Shown here piece after piece: positions 26,040-35,647 of a stretch of DNA of 64,000 nt. Source of the stretch: Verrucomicrobiota bacterium (lineage in GTDB: Bacteria > Verrucomicrobiota > Verrucomicrobiia > Chthoniobacterales > UBA6821). Made by a program: the position numbers and the translations under genes. The DNA lies in assembly GCA_021413925.1 (NCBI GenBank), contig JAIOPL010000006.1, positions 1 to 64,000 on the forward strand. Reading direction: 5' to 3'. Numbering within the stretch: the first letter of the stretch is position 1; each line of letters begins with the position of its first letter. A model generated the notes under the pieces. That model did not search any database. It saw nothing but the letters and a program-made list of their open reading frames with translations, and was not told the origin of the DNA.

Positions 26040-28505
26040 CTACACTTTCAGAGGGTCGAGATGCCAGATCTCGCGGGCATATTCCGAAATCGTGCGATCA
26101 CTGGAGAACTTGCCCATGCGAGCCGTGTTGAGAATCGCCATTTCGGCCCAACGCGATTTATCCCGGAAGGCAATATCGACCCGCTCTTGGGCATCACTAT
26201 AAGAACGGAAATCCGGCAGGCAGAGGAAAGGATCACTGTAGACGAGGTTGTCATGGAGCATGGTGAAAACCCCGGGCGGTTCGTCGGGGGTGAAATAGTT
26301 CGATCCCACCCAATCCACCACGGCCTTGAGTTCCTCATCAGCTGCCAGGAAATCCTGCGGGTTGTAACCCTTCTTCCAGAGGTCCTCCACCTCCTCGACG
26401 GTCATGCCGCAGATGAAGATATTCTCCTTTCCGACCTCTTCCTGGATCTCGACATTGGCACCGTCCAGCGTGCCGATCGTGAGCGCCCCATTCAGCGCCA
26501 GCTTCATATTTCCTGTTCCGGAAGCCTCCTTGCCGGCTGTTGAGATCTGCTCCGAGAGATCGGCTGCCGGCACGATGCGCTGTGCAAGCGAAACGCGGTA
26601 ATTGGGCAGAAAGACCACCTTCAACTTGTTGTTGATCCGGGGATCAGCATTGATCTTGGCACCTACGGAATTGATGGCCTTGATGATGTTCTTGGCCAGA
26701 TCATAACCGGGAGCCGCCTTGGCTCCGAAGATGAAGACACGGGGTGCGATGTCGAGTGTGGGATTCTGTAACAGGCGCCGGTAGAGGGCTAGGATGTGTA
26801 GCAGATTCAGGTGCTGGCGCTTGTACTCATGCAGCCTCTTGATCTGCACATCAAAGAGTGCCGAAGGATCAACCTCGATACCGCAATCCCGCTTGATGAT
26901 GTGGGCAAGGTCGATCTTGTTGGCATGCTTCACCTCCATGAACTGCTTCTGAAACTCAGGATCCTTGGCATAAGCCTCGATGCCGCGGATTTGGGTGAGA
27001 TCGCGTTCCCATCCGCGACCGATCTTCGAACTGATCAGGGAACTCAGGCGGGGATTGCATGCCAGTAGCCAGCGGCGCGGGGTAATGCCGTTGGTCTTGT
27101 TGTTAAACTTGCCGGGATAGAGCGCGTCAAACTCGGGAAACAGATCACTCTTCAGCAACTGGGTGTGCAGGGCGGCAACCCCGTTCACCGAGTGGCTTCC
27201 GACAACGGAAAGATTGGCCATGCGGACCATCTGGGGATGCCCCTCCTCGATCAGCGAAAGCTTACGGACCATGTCGAGATCCCCGGGCCACTTCGCCTCG
27301 ACCTCCAGAAGGAAGATCTTGTTGATCTCAAAAATGATCTGCAGATGCCTCGGAAGAACTTTTGCAAACAGGCCAACACTCCATTTCTCAAGGGCTTCGG
27401 GGAGAAGCGTGTGGTTCGTATAGGCGAAAGTGCGGGTGACGATATCCCAGGCCTTTTTCCAAGGGAGGCCGTAAATATCATGGAGGAGGCGCTGGAGTTC
27501 TACCACGGCGATGGCCGGATGGGTGTCGTTGAGCTGGATGGCCACTTTCTCCGGAAAATCGTTCCAATCCGTGTTGCTCCTGCGGAATCGGCGGATGATA
27601 TCCTTCAGCGAGCAGGCAACGAAGAAGTACTGCTGGATCAGGCGCAGTTCCTTGCCGCTCTCCGTCTTATCGTTGGGATAAAGTACCTTGGAGACCGTTT
27701 CGCTGTAGTTTTTATCTCTCACCGCCTCGTCGTATCCGCCGCGATTAAAGGCCTCAAAGTCGAAGTCCTCGTGCGCCTTCGAGGACCAGAGGCGAAGGAA
27801 ATTGACCGTGTTCGTTCCGTATCCTGGAATCGGAATATCGTAAGGAATGCCCATCAGTTTCTTGGTGCCGGTCCATTTCGGAACATAGTTGCCCAGGTCA
27901 TCGAAGACATTCTCGACCTGACCGTAGAGCTCAACCTCGGTGGTGTGCTCGGGACGGACAATCTCCCAAGGAGTGCCGTACTTCATCCAGTCGTCGGGAA
28001 GCTCCACCTGATAACCGTTACGGAACTCCTGTTTGAAAAGCCCGTACTGGTAGTTGATTCCGTAGCCGATGGCAGGCAGGTCAAGGGTGGCTAGTGAATC
28101 CAGGAAGCAAGCAGCTAGACGCCCCAACCCGCCGTTGCCGAGCCCCATATCGTACTCTTCATGGCGGAGTGCATCGACATCGAGCCCCAGTTCTTTAATA
28201 GCGAGCTCCATGTTCTGGTAAATACCGGCGCTGTAAAAGCTGTTAATGTAAAGACGCCCCATGAGGAACTCCAATGAGAGGTAGTAAAGACGCCTGGTGT
28301 TTTCGGCGCGGTGTTTCGTCTGGGTCGCCATCAGGCGTTCGATGACGACGCATTCGACGGCCTTCGAGGTGGCAAGCCACCAGTCCCGTTTTGTTGCAGT
28401 CTGAGGATCGCGGGCCAGGCTGAACTTAAGCTGGCTTTCGATCAGGCTCTTCAGGCCGGAAACAGAGGTGTCGATGCTGGAATGAAATTCTTCGGGAGTT
28501 ATCAT
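26040..28505 (-). CDS. glgP: Glycogen/maltodextrin phosphorylase
   Basis: Releases glucose 1-phosphate from the ends of alpha-1,4-glucans, using pyridoxal phosphate. The 821-residue length is typical. Visible are the conserved [14 protein letters not shown], the [17 protein letters not shown] motif, [20 protein letters not shown], and the PLP site [29 protein letters not shown] in which the Lys of NMK binds PLP. An open frame reaches 28616, but the preceding 37 residues are not conserved and ATG 28505 fits. It is divergent from the aldo/keto reductase gene. Confidence 0.97.
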   Translation of the reverse strand: MITPEEFHSSIDTSVSGLKSLIESQLKFSLARDPQTATKRDWWLATSKAVECVVIERLMATQTKHRAENTRRLYYLSLEFLMGRLYINSFYSAGIYQNMELAIKELGLDVDALRHEEYDMGLGNGGLGRLAACFLDSLATLDLPAIGYGINYQYGLFKQEFRNGYQVELPDDWMKYGTPWEIVRPEHTTEVELYGQVENVFDDLGNYVPKWTGTKKLMGIPYDIPIPGYGTNTVNFLRLWSSKAHEDFDFEAFNRGGYDEAVRDKNYSETVSKVLYPNDKTESGKELRLIQQYFFVACSLKDIIRRFRRSNTDWNDFPEKVAIQLNDTHPAIAVVELQRLLHDIYGLPWKKAWDIVTRTFAYTNHTLLPEALEKWSVGLFAKVLPRHLQIIFEINKIFLLEVEAKWPGDLDMVRKLSLIEEGHPQMVRMANLSVVGSHSVNGVAALHTQLLKSDLFPEFDALYPGKFNNKTNGITPRRWLLACNPRLSSLISSKIGRGWERDLTQIRGIEAYAKDPEFQKQFMEVKHANKIDLAHIIKRDCGIEVDPSALFDVQIKRLHEYKRQHLNLLHILALYRRLLQNPTLDIAPRVFIFGAKAAPGYDLAKNIIKAINSVGAKINADPRINNKLKVVFLPNYRVSLAQRIVPAADLSEQISTAGKEASGTGNMKLALNGALTIGTLDGANVEIQEEVGKENIFICGMTVEEVEDLWKKGYNPQDFLAADEELKAVVDWVGSNYFTPDEPPGVFTMLHDNLVYSDPFLCLPDFRSYSDAQERVDIAFRDKSRWAEMAILNTARMGKFSSDRTISEYAREIWHLDPLKV

Positions 28506-28665
28506 AGTGGGTGAAAAGGTTCCTGGGTCAGGTTGTGGGTTTCGTCTCGATGGGCTGTTGTGGCAATCCAAAAATAGTCCCAGTCCATTTCTGTCTATTA
28601 GCAAACGCCGTTCCAAGTCACGAAGCTTGGTTTATCAGTCTTCGGGATGTTACACTGAAGTCACG

Positions 28666-29715
28666 ATGAAATATCGCACACTCAACAAGGACTCAGATCT
28701 CAAAATAAGTGAAATCGGCTTCGGTCTCTGGACCGTCTCCACAGGATGGTGGGGGAACTATACCGACGATGAAGCGGTGGTCCTCATGCGGCAGGCTGCT
28801 GATCGGGGTATCAACCTGTTCGACGCCGCAGACACCTATGGTAACGGACGGAGCGAGGAACTCATTGCCAAGGCCTTCCCCACCGGGGAGCGCGCACGGA
28901 TCGTGATCGCCACCAAGGTCGGCTACGATTTCGTGAATCATGGCGACGGGCGGCGCGGCCAGAAAGAAATTCCCCAGGACTTCAGCCCCGCGGGGATCAG
29001 GGGAGCGGTGGATTCGGCCCTGAAGCGGTTGGGAACCGACCACATCGATATCCTCCAACTCCACAATATCCGCGAAGCACAGGTCAATGACGATGCCCTG
29101 TGGGAAGTGATGGAAGACCTCCGCTCCGAAGGGAAATTCCGTCATGGAGGCATCGCGCTGGGCCCCGCAATCGGTTGGGTCGGAGAGGGAGCCTCGGCTA
29201 TCGCCCGCCGTAAACCCGATGTCGTCCAGCATATCTACAATCTTCTGGAACAACACCCAGGATCGGATCTCCATAGGATCGCCGAGGCAACAAACGCCCC
29301 GACCAAGTTCCTGATCCGTGTCCCCCACTCTTCCGGCATGCTGGAGGGTAAATACACAGCCGATACGGTCTTCCCTCCCAATGATCACCGCAATCACCGT
29401 CCAAAAAGCTGGCTTATCAACGGTGTCAAAAAGATCGAGCAACTCCGTTTCTTGGAACGTCCCGACCGGACGATGGGTCAGGCGGCCATTCAATGGCTGC
29501 TGAAGGACCCTCGCACACTCTCCGTGCTCCCGAATATCTATAACGCCGAACAGATTTCCGAATTTGCAGCAACTTCGGATTCCCCTCCCCTGAATGACGA
29601 TGAGATGAACCGCATCAGCGAACTGGTAAGCTCCCATTTCGGCCTGGAGCCCGAGGAGCACAAATTCAAGGGAGAGATGGAACTGCCTGCAGAACTTGCA
29701 GCCATGATTTCCTAA
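28666..29715 (+). CDS. Aldo/keto reductase
   Basis: An NADPH-dependent reductase of carbonyl compounds, or a related oxidoreductase. The 349-residue product has the catalytic tetrad positions: D and Y in LFDAADTYGNGRSE, K in IATKVGYD, and H in ILQLHNI. The remaining sequence follows the (beta/alpha)8 pattern, with the C-terminal cofactor region QAAIQWLLKDPRTLSVLPNI. It resembles the YdjG/IolS-type group, not a plain small AKR. The open frame starts at 28507, but ATG 28666 gives the usual MKYRTLNKDSDLKISEIGFG start. Substrate unknown. Confidence 0.92.
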   Translation: MKYRTLNKDSDLKISEIGFGLWTVSTGWWGNYTDDEAVVLMRQAADRGINLFDAADTYGNGRSEELIAKAFPTGERARIVIATKVGYDFVNHGDGRRGQKEIPQDFSPAGIRGAVDSALKRLGTDHIDILQLHNIREAQVNDDALWEVMEDLRSEGKFRHGGIALGPAIGWVGEGASAIARRKPDVVQHIYNLLEQHPGSDLHRIAEATNAPTKFLIRVPHSSGMLEGKYTADTVFPPNDHRNHRPKSWLINGVKKIEQLRFLERPDRTMGQAAIQWLLKDPRTLSVLPNIYNAEQISEFAATSDSPPLNDDEMNRISELVSSHFGLEPEEHKFKGEMELPAELAAMIS

Positions 29716-29826
29716 AAAACCGGCTTCCGATCACAATTCCACGCAACTGATGACCGACTCCCCCAACACCCATCAGGGGGAATCCCAATCCATCGGTAAA
29801 ACTTCACCCACGGTCGTTGAAAACCA

Positions 29827-30654
29827 GTGCATAAACCCGTGAAAATCGCATCCCTCGCCCGAGTCCGCCTCGATCAGCTTCTGTTTGATGCGGGTCATTT
29901 CGATTCCAGGGAGAAAGCTCAACGGGCCATCCTGGCAGGTCAGATCACTGTGAGAGGACAGATCACCGACAAACCGGGAACGAAAGTAAATCCCGAAAGC
30001 GAGATCCTCATCACGGGTCGCGATCGCTATGTCGGGCGCGGAGGGCATAAACTCGAGGGGGCTCTCACGGGATTCGGGATTGATCCGATGGGATTATCCT
30101 GCCTTGACCTTGGTTCCTCGACAGGAGGCTTCACGGACTGCCTTCTCCAGCATTGGGCCGCCCATGTCACAGCGGTTGATGTCGGCAGAGGCCAGCTCGC
30201 ATGGTCGTTGAGACAAGATCCAAGGGTCGAGGTCCGCGAGGGGATCAATGCTCGCTACCTGACAGCGACGGATTTCGACCGATGCTTCGACCTGATCGTG
30301 GGAGATCTCAGCTTTATTTCATTGACGAAGATCCTTCCAGCGGCGTTTCAGTTGCTAAACCCAGAGGGTCTCATGATCGTCCTTATCAAGCCACAGTTCG
30401 AGCTCGCCCGTGCCGATATCGGCAAGGGCGGCATCGTGCGCGACACGACAGCACGTCTGAGAGCCGTCGAATCGATTAGAAACTGGGTGATAACGGCAGG
30501 CCACCGCTTCGACAGTGTCATCGAATCGCCTCTTCCTGGCACCTCGGGCAATATTGAGTTTTTGGCACTGCTCCGCCGGGGAGATTCCACAGTTCCAGTT
30601 CCCGTCGAAACCAACGATCTGACTTCATCACCCAATCCCTCACCAAACCCATGA
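29827..30654 (+). CDS. tlyA: TlyA-type rRNA (cytidine-2'-O)-methyltransferase
   Basis: Methylates ribose of cytidines in 16S and 23S rRNA in species where TlyA was studied. The 275-residue protein has an N-terminal S4 RNA-binding domain (RLDQLLFDAGHFDSREKAQRAI) and an FtsJ-like SAM domain from about residue 80 (VGRGGHKLEGAL, CLDLGSSTGGFTDCLLQ, VTAVDVGRGQL, LIVGDLSFISL). The K-D-K-E core is consistent. The start GTG 29827 was taken; GTG 29839 is a possible alternative. The stop overlaps nadK as ATGA, a neighbour often seen with tlyA. Confidence 0.94.
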   Translation: MHKPVKIASLARVRLDQLLFDAGHFDSREKAQRAILAGQITVRGQITDKPGTKVNPESEILITGRDRYVGRGGHKLEGALTGFGIDPMGLSCLDLGSSTGGFTDCLLQHWAAHVTAVDVGRGQLAWSLRQDPRVEVREGINARYLTATDFDRCFDLIVGDLSFISLTKILPAAFQLLNPEGLMIVLIKPQFELARADIGKGGIVRDTTARLRAVESIRNWVITAGHRFDSVIESPLPGTSGNIEFLALLRRGDSTVPVPVETNDLTSSPNPSPNP

Positions 30655-31505
30655 TTGTTGGACTGATCGCTCATGTTGGAAAGGATGGCTCTGCCGGCCT
30701 TGTACAGTCCGTCACCACCGAGCTCGACCGGCGAAACGCTCCTTATCTCTTAGAAAAGGCTACCGCTGGCCTGATTGGAAGGGAGTCCGACTTGGATGAA
30801 GCCCTTCTTTCTGAACGATGCGATCTTCTCCTTGTCATGGGAGGTGATGGCAGCATCCTTCGGGCGCTTCACCGCTCAGGGGGGCATATTCGCCCGATCT
30901 TTGGAATCAACATCGGATCACTCGGCTTCCTAACCTGCCTCGGTTCTTCAGAATACCTCAAGGCCATCGACTGCGTCCTAGCCGGAAATTATCTACTCAG
31001 CGCGAGAAGCCTTCTGGATGTCACCATCGAGGGACCCGGCGGCAGCGTTCCCCTGGAGCGCGCGCTGAACGATGTCACCATCAGTCGAGGAGAGCGCTCT
31101 CAACTCGTGAAACTGCAGGCCTCAGTGGATGGGGCACCACTCACCGAATACCATGCCGACGGACTGATCGTTGCGACGCCGACGGGATCCACCGCTTACT
31201 CGCTAGCCGCGGGAGGGCCCATTCTGATGCCGGAGAGCGGGGCGCTTGTCATCACGCCGATCTGCCCACATGTCCTAAGCAACCGCTCCCTAGTGATCTC
31301 GGATAAGAGCAGGGTGGTTATCCGCTCCTCGGGCAATCAGGAAGTCTTTGTCACCATTGACGGACGTCCACCTAATGCCCTCAAACCCTCCGAACAGGTT
31401 GTCCTGCAACTCTCTCCGCTCACACTTCCGCTTGCCATGATGCCCGACAGTAACTTCCCGGAAATCCTGCGACAAAAACTGAAATGGAGCGGCAGCAATA
31501 TTTAG
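30651..31505 (+). CDS. nadK: NAD kinase
   Basis: Phosphorylates NAD+ to NADP+. The 284-residue protein has the GGDG motif (VMGGDGSILRALH, about residues 64-67), the second motif NDVTISRGERS, and PTGSTAYSLAAGGPILMPE. A downstream block ICPHVLSNRSLVISD with the conserved NRSL is also present. The N terminus VGLIAHVGKDGS is divergent but of the right type. It is translationally coupled to tlyA, and the EIIA gene follows after 19 bases, so a tlyA-nadK-EIIA-oppF-rodA transcript is plausible. Confidence 0.96.
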   Translation: MIVGLIAHVGKDGSAGLVQSVTTELDRRNAPYLLEKATAGLIGRESDLDEALLSERCDLLLVMGGDGSILRALHRSGGHIRPIFGINIGSLGFLTCLGSSEYLKAIDCVLAGNYLLSARSLLDVTIEGPGGSVPLERALNDVTISRGERSQLVKLQASVDGAPLTEYHADGLIVATPTGSTAYSLAAGGPILMPESGALVITPICPHVLSNRSLVISDKSRVVIRSSGNQEVFVTIDGRPPNALKPSEQVVLQLSPLTLPLAMMPDSNFPEILRQKLKWSGSNI

Positions 31506-31524
31506 CAAAGCCTAATCCCCTCTC

Positions 31525-31986
31525 ATGAATACCCTTTGCGATTCCCTGCTGAGCAAGGATGTAAAGCTTCAGTTGAAGGCCACCGATCATCACGATGCGC
31601 TGGAGGAAATCCTCTCACCGCTTAGAAGCGATGTCAGGGTCCGGGATTGGCAAGAGCTTCGATCAGCCCTTCTCGCCAATTCACTCAACGAAACCTTCCG
31701 AGAAGTTCCTGGAGCCATGTTTCTCCACCATTGCAGGACTGAAAGCGTCTCCGAGTTGGTACTGGCTGCTGGCCGGAGTACTGCTGGGATTGTCATGCCG
31801 GGGCGTGAGGAAAGAGTCCATCTGATCTTCGTCGCGGCAATTCCCGAGGCGGTGAATAATGAATATCTCAGAATCCTGGGTGCCATTTCACGCATCTGTA
31901 GCGATCAGGAAACCATGCAGGAACTGCTTGATTTCGAGAACACCTCCGAATTCTTAACCTTCTTGGAGAGAGCGTGCCGCGCATGA
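31525..31986 (+). CDS. PTS EIIA (fructose/nitrogen-type) domain protein
   Basis: A single-domain EIIA-like phosphocarrier of the mannitol-fructose type (PF00359). The active His is probably in MFLHHCRTESV (H-H at about residues 69-70), where the usual motif is P-H-x-R/A. The preceding Pro is replaced by His-Leu context, so phosphorylation should be checked. The rest (LVLAAGRSTAGIVMPGREERVHLIFVAAIPEAVNNEYLRILGAIS) follows the family. No EI, HPr or EIIBC lies in the window, so it may act as a regulatory EIIA. The stop overlaps the ABC ATPase start as ATGA. Confidence 0.8.
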   Translation: MNTLCDSLLSKDVKLQLKATDHHDALEEILSPLRSDVRVRDWQELRSALLANSLNETFREVPGAMFLHHCRTESVSELVLAAGRSTAGIVMPGREERVHLIFVAAIPEAVNNEYLRILGAISRICSDQETMQELLDFENTSEFLTFLERACRA

Positions 31987-32804
31987 CCGACCAGCAACAA
32001 CTTCAGGACGAAAGCCTTACTCCATTATTGGAGGTGCGCGATCTCAAGGTTCACTTCCCGATCCGATCCGGAATCCTGCAACGCCAAACCAATGTTTTCA
32101 AGGCAGTGGATGGCGTGAGCTTTTCCGTGCCACCCGGTAAGACCGTAGGCCTTCTTGGAGAGAGCGGAAGTGGTAAAACCACCATCGGTAGAACCTTGGT
32201 GAAACTCGTCGCCGCAACATCAGGAAAGGCGTTCTGGAAGGGAGCGGATATTCTGCCCATGAGCGAACGGGAGTTCCGCCCCCTGCGTCGCAGAATTCAG
32301 TATATTTTTCAGGATCCTTTCGGATCCCTGAATCCCCGGATGACCGTGGCCCGGATCATCGGCGAGGCCTTGGAAATTCATTTCAGGGAGTTGAATGCGG
32401 GAGAGCGTGCCGATCGGGTTGCCGCCCTATTGCGGCGCGTGGGTCTCACCCCCGAGATGGGAACGCGATATCCCCATGAGTTCAGCGGTGGTCAGCGCCA
32501 GCGGATCGGGATCGCCCGTGCGCTGGCGGTCGAACCGGAGTTCCTCATCTGCGACGAACCGGTGAGTGCGCTGGATGTCAGCGTCCAGGCCCAGATCGTG
32601 AATCTCCTGCAGGACATTCAGGAGGAACTGGGATTGGCCATGCTCTTTATCGCGCACGATCTTGCGGTTGTGGAACACATAAGCGACTCGGTGCTCGTCC
32701 TGCATCGTGGAAAGATCGTCGAATCGGGACCCTCGAGAGAGGTACTGGAAGACCCGCAGGATCCCTACACCCGCGAACTGCTCGCAGCCGTCCCTCGAAT
32801 CTAA
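31983..32804 (+). CDS. Oligopeptide-type ABC transporter ATPase (OppF/DppF-like)
   Basis: The 273-residue protein has a full nucleotide-binding domain: Walker A GLLGESGSGKTTIGRT, Q loop YIFQDPFGSLNPR, signature FSGGQRQRIGIARA, Walker B FLICDEPVSALDVSVQAQ and the switch IAHDLAV. The C terminus (DPQDPYTRELLAAVP) is the oligopeptide/dipeptide-type zone. No permease or binding-protein genes are adjacent, so it is an orphan whose transporter must be elsewhere. ATG 31983 is preferred over GTG 31974 because it gives the ATGA overlap with the EIIA gene. Confidence 0.92.
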   Translation: MTDQQQLQDESLTPLLEVRDLKVHFPIRSGILQRQTNVFKAVDGVSFSVPPGKTVGLLGESGSGKTTIGRTLVKLVAATSGKAFWKGADILPMSEREFRPLRRRIQYIFQDPFGSLNPRMTVARIIGEALEIHFRELNAGERADRVAALLRRVGLTPEMGTRYPHEFSGGQRQRIGIARALAVEPEFLICDEPVSALDVSVQAQIVNLLQDIQEELGLAMLFIAHDLAVVEHISDSVLVLHRGKIVESGPSREVLEDPQDPYTRELLAAVPRI

Positions 32805-32814
32805 GAACGACTCT

Positions 32815-33921
32815 ATGAATACCCTCATGCTCGCGCGGAAGTTTCGCGCCCTCAATAAGCCGCTGCTGATCGTGATGCTGGCACTGTGCTCATTTGGCAT
32901 CTATGCGATCTACAGCGCCACATGGATGAGGGACACGCCCTTCTGGATCAGTCAGATCAAGTGGATGCTGATCTGCATCCCCGTCTTTTTTGTCATCGCC
33001 TTCAATGATTACCAATGGGTCAGACTAGGTGCGATTCCCCTCTACATTCTGAGCGTCATCCTCCTTGTCCTTGTCTTCTTCATCGGAGTAAAGGTTTTCG
33101 GGGCCAGGAGCTGGCTGAATCTTGGCTTTGGAAACTTCCAGCCTTCTCAGATGGCAATTTTCAGCGGTGTGCTTCTCTTCGCCCTTTTTCTGAGCGAAAG
33201 CGAGGGGATGCATCCGGCGCTTCGTATTCTCATTTGCCTGGTGATCACGCTTGTTCCCTGCGTGCTCATTCTGGTCCAACCCTATCTGGGTGGCACTCTT
33301 GTCTGGTTGCCCGTGCTCTTTGCTATGCTGTTTGTGGCCGGCGTCCAGGTTCGCTATCTGGTCACACTCATTCTGATGGGCGTGGCCTTGATTCCCCTTG
33401 TCGTAAACTTCGGTCTCAAGCCTTATCAGAAAGACCGGATCCTGATCTTTCTCGACCCCTCTCTTGATCCCCAAGGTGCTGGCTGGACCATCAACCAATC
33501 ACTCAATGCGATCGGTAGCGCCGGGTTCTGGGGCAAGGGATTCAAGGCTCACAATACGCTCAATGAGCTCGGTTATCTCCCGAGCACGATCGTTCACACA
33601 GACTTCATCTACTCCGTGTTTGGGGAACAGCATGGGTTTATGGGGGCCATCCTCCTCATCTCGACTTTCGGGATTCTGCTCCTAAGCGCTCTCTATGTGG
33701 CATCCCAAGCCCAAGATTTGTTGGGAAGACTACTCTCTGTCGGAATCGTGATGCTTCTCTTTACCCACATTTTCATGAACGTCGGTATGACTGTCGCGGT
33801 CACACCGATCACCGGACTTCCTCTGCCGATGGTCAGCTACGGCGGTTCTTTTCTGCTTATCACGATCGCGTGCATGGGGCTGCTTCAGAGCATCTGGATC
33901 CACCGAAAGCTGGTGTATTGA
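32815..33921 (+). CDS. rodA: RodA (SEDS-family peptidoglycan glycosyltransferase)
   Basis: Polymerises lipid II in cell elongation, working with a class B PBP. The 368-residue protein has about ten membrane spans, the N-terminal SEDS pattern (LLIVMLALCSFGIYAIYSAT), the RSWLNLGFGNFQPSQ motif, DPSLDPQGAGWTINQSLNAIGSAGFWGKGF, and the conserved HTDFIYSVFGEQHGFMG. The C-terminal GLPLPMVSYGGSFLL is diagnostic. The length matches RodA better than FtsW. The open frame begins at 32707 inside the ATPase gene in a different frame; ATG 32815 was chosen. No mreBCD genes are in this window. Confidence 0.95.
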   Translation: MNTLMLARKFRALNKPLLIVMLALCSFGIYAIYSATWMRDTPFWISQIKWMLICIPVFFVIAFNDYQWVRLGAIPLYILSVILLVLVFFIGVKVFGARSWLNLGFGNFQPSQMAIFSGVLLFALFLSESEGMHPALRILICLVITLVPCVLILVQPYLGGTLVWLPVLFAMLFVAGVQVRYLVTLILMGVALIPLVVNFGLKPYQKDRILIFLDPSLDPQGAGWTINQSLNAIGSAGFWGKGFKAHNTLNELGYLPSTIVHTDFIYSVFGEQHGFMGAILLISTFGILLLSALYVASQAQDLLGRLLSVGIVMLLFTHIFMNVGMTVAVTPITGLPLPMVSYGGSFLLITIACMGLLQSIWIHRKLVY

Positions 33922-33988
33922 TCGGGCATAGGTGATTGGGAATAGGTAATAGGGGATCCTTCCCTCGCCCGTTACCACCGGCCTTGAT

Positions 33989-34047
33989 CACTTTCCACCT
34001 TTCACTTTCCACCTTTCACTTTTCCACCTTTCACTTTTCACTTCTCC
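33989..34047 (+). repeat. Pyrimidine-rich CTTTCCACCTTTCA array before trpS
   Basis: Seven- and eight-base units TTTCCAC and CTTTCAC alternate through 59 bases (CACTTTCCACCTTTCACTTT and so on), with small indels giving TTTTC variants. The array ends two bases before the trpS start codon, in the position of a Shine-Dalgarno site, which it does not contain. It is related in period to the TTTCARS heptads but has a different consensus. Confidence 0.75.
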
Positions 34048-34049
34048 CC

Positions 34050-35012
34050 ATGCGCATCCTCTCCGGAATACAGCCCACAGGACTGCCCCATCTCGGCAAC
34101 TACTTCGGGATGATGAAAGCGGCTATCGAACTGCAGGAAACAGGTGAAGCCTTCTATTTCATCGCAGATCTTCATGCGCTTACCACGGTCAGAGATGCAG
34201 AATCTCTGCGACGAAACTCTCGGGAAGTAGCGATCGACTTCCTCGCCTGCGGCCTTGATCCCGCAAAGGCCTGCCTCTTTCGTCAGAGCGATATCACCTG
34301 CATTCCGGAACTTGCGTGGATCCTCTCCACGGTCACCCCGATGGGACTGCTCGAGCGTTGCCACTCTTACAAGGACAAGCTCGCCAAAGGCCTTCATGCT
34401 TCACTCGGACTATTCTCCTATCCCGTCCTTATGGCAGCCGATATTCTGGCCTACGACAGCGACGTGGTTCCGGTCGGCAAGGACCAGAAACAGCATCTTG
34501 AAGTCACCCGCGACATCGCGGTGAAGATCAATGAACTCTATGGCGAGATCTTTAAGCTTCCCGAAGCAATGATCCGTGATGAATCGGCAGCCATTCCCGG
34601 AACAGACGGGGCCAAGATGAGCAAGAGCTACGGCAACACCGTGGAGCTCTTCCTTGAGGAAAGCGCCCTCAAGAAAAAGATCATGGGGATTCAAACAGAC
34701 TCAACTTCCGTGGAGTCTCCGAAGCCAATCGAGGGATCCGCTATTCTTGGCATCTACAAGCATGTCGCCTCCACCGCCGACTATGCTGAGATGGAGGCAG
34801 ACTTCCTTGCTGGGGGAAAAGGATATGGAGACTTCAAAAAACGCCTTCTTTCGTCGGTCCGCGAGTACTTCGCTCCGATGCGGGATCGTCGCGACCAGTT
34901 CGCCTCCGACCCCGCGGAAGTCGACCGCATCCTAAAGCAAGGTGGAGAACGGGCTTCTGAAATCGCGGCACCCGTCATGGAGCGCCTCAGAAAAGCCGTT
35001 GGCCTCCGATAA
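34050..35012 (+). CDS. trpS: Tryptophanyl-tRNA synthetase
   Basis: Charges tRNA-Trp. The 320-residue class I synthetase has the HIGH-type motif in SGIQPTGLPHLGNYFG and the KMSKS motif in GAKMSKSYGN (about residues 188-196), plus the conserved VGKDQKQHLEVTRDIA. The open frame reaches 33936, but the upstream part is the translated repeat array, so ATG 34050 (MRILSGIQPTG) is the start. The 5' leader is the repeat at 33989-34047. It is followed by the initiator tRNA gene. Confidence 0.96.
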   Translation: MRILSGIQPTGLPHLGNYFGMMKAAIELQETGEAFYFIADLHALTTVRDAESLRRNSREVAIDFLACGLDPAKACLFRQSDITCIPELAWILSTVTPMGLLERCHSYKDKLAKGLHASLGLFSYPVLMAADILAYDSDVVPVGKDQKQHLEVTRDIAVKINELYGEIFKLPEAMIRDESAAIPGTDGAKMSKSYGNTVELFLEESALKKKIMGIQTDSTSVESPKPIEGSAILGIYKHVASTADYAEMEADFLAGGKGYGDFKKRLLSSVREYFAPMRDRRDQFASDPAEVDRILKQGGERASEIAAPVMERLRKAVGLR

Positions 35013-35048
35013 ACTTACTCAGGAGAAGTTATTGCACGGGAATGCCCC

Positions 35049-35076
35049 TTGACTGCAGGTCAAGGAGTGATATCTT
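35049..35076 (+). promoter_or_regulatory. Candidate sigma-70 promoter for initiator tRNA
   Basis: TTGACT (35049-35054) and TATCTT (35071-35076) are spaced by 16 bases, with the tRNA 5' end 12 bases after the -10 element. The -35 element is overlapped by a 7-bp perfect stem (CCTTGAC with GTCAAGG, 35047-35065), which may be chance. A direct match to vegetative promoter consensus; no experimental support. Confidence 0.55.
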
Positions 35077-35087
35077 TCAACTCTGGA

Positions 35088-35164
<77 letters not shown>

Positions 35165-35187
35165 TTTTTTCAGGTGCCTTTCCTTAC

Positions 35188-35625
35188 ATGTCAGAGCATC
35201 TTCGGCTTATGCGATTTTACACTAAGCGGCGAAAGATGCCCTCGATCACCGTTGTCTCTCTGATCGATATTCTCGCGATTCTCCTGATCTTCTTCATCGT
35301 CACCACGACCTTCAAGGAGCGCCTGCCCCAGTTGCAAATCAACCTTCCCGAGTCCAAGGCCGCATCGGCAGCGACTAGCCAACCGAAGAAGGCGATCCTG
35401 CTTCAAATCAAGGGGCCAGACCAGATCTCCTTCGATAACAAGCCCATCACAGCTGCCGCTCTTCCTGCTGCGATTCATGAGGCACAGCGAGCAAATCCCG
35501 GTTGCTCAATCACGATGCAAGCTGACAAAGAGGCCCCCTTCGGCACGGTCGTAACAGTTCTTGATGCCCTGCAAATAGCGGGAATCAAGAATATCCCTGC
35601 TATTGCAAAACCTCTTAACAAGTAA
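35188..35625 (+). CDS. ExbD/TolR-family protein
   Basis: A 145-residue inner-membrane protein with one N-terminal span and a periplasmic domain. The span VVSLIDILAILLIFFIVTTTF contains the conserved proton-pathway Asp (SLIDI), a hallmark of ExbD/TolR. The periplasmic part ends with the typical QADKEAPFGTVVTVLDALQIAGI. ExbD works with ExbB in energising outer-membrane transport, but no ExbB, TonB or TolA gene is adjacent. The gene begins 23 bases after the tRNA. An internal ATG at 35209 could be the start; the N-terminal part is short either way. Confidence 0.9.
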   Translation: MSEHLRLMRFYTKRRKMPSITVVSLIDILAILLIFFIVTTTFKERLPQLQINLPESKAASAATSQPKKAILLQIKGPDQISFDNKPITAAALPAAIHEAQRANPGCSITMQADKEAPFGTVVTVLDALQIAGIKNIPAIAKPLNK

Positions 35626-35647
35626 CCAGCACCCCTCACCCATCGGC

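Noticed and set aside
28693-29661. 322-codon minus-strand frame across the aldo/keto reductase
   Set aside because: The plus-strand reductase has the full catalytic tetrad; the antisense frame has no recognisable features.
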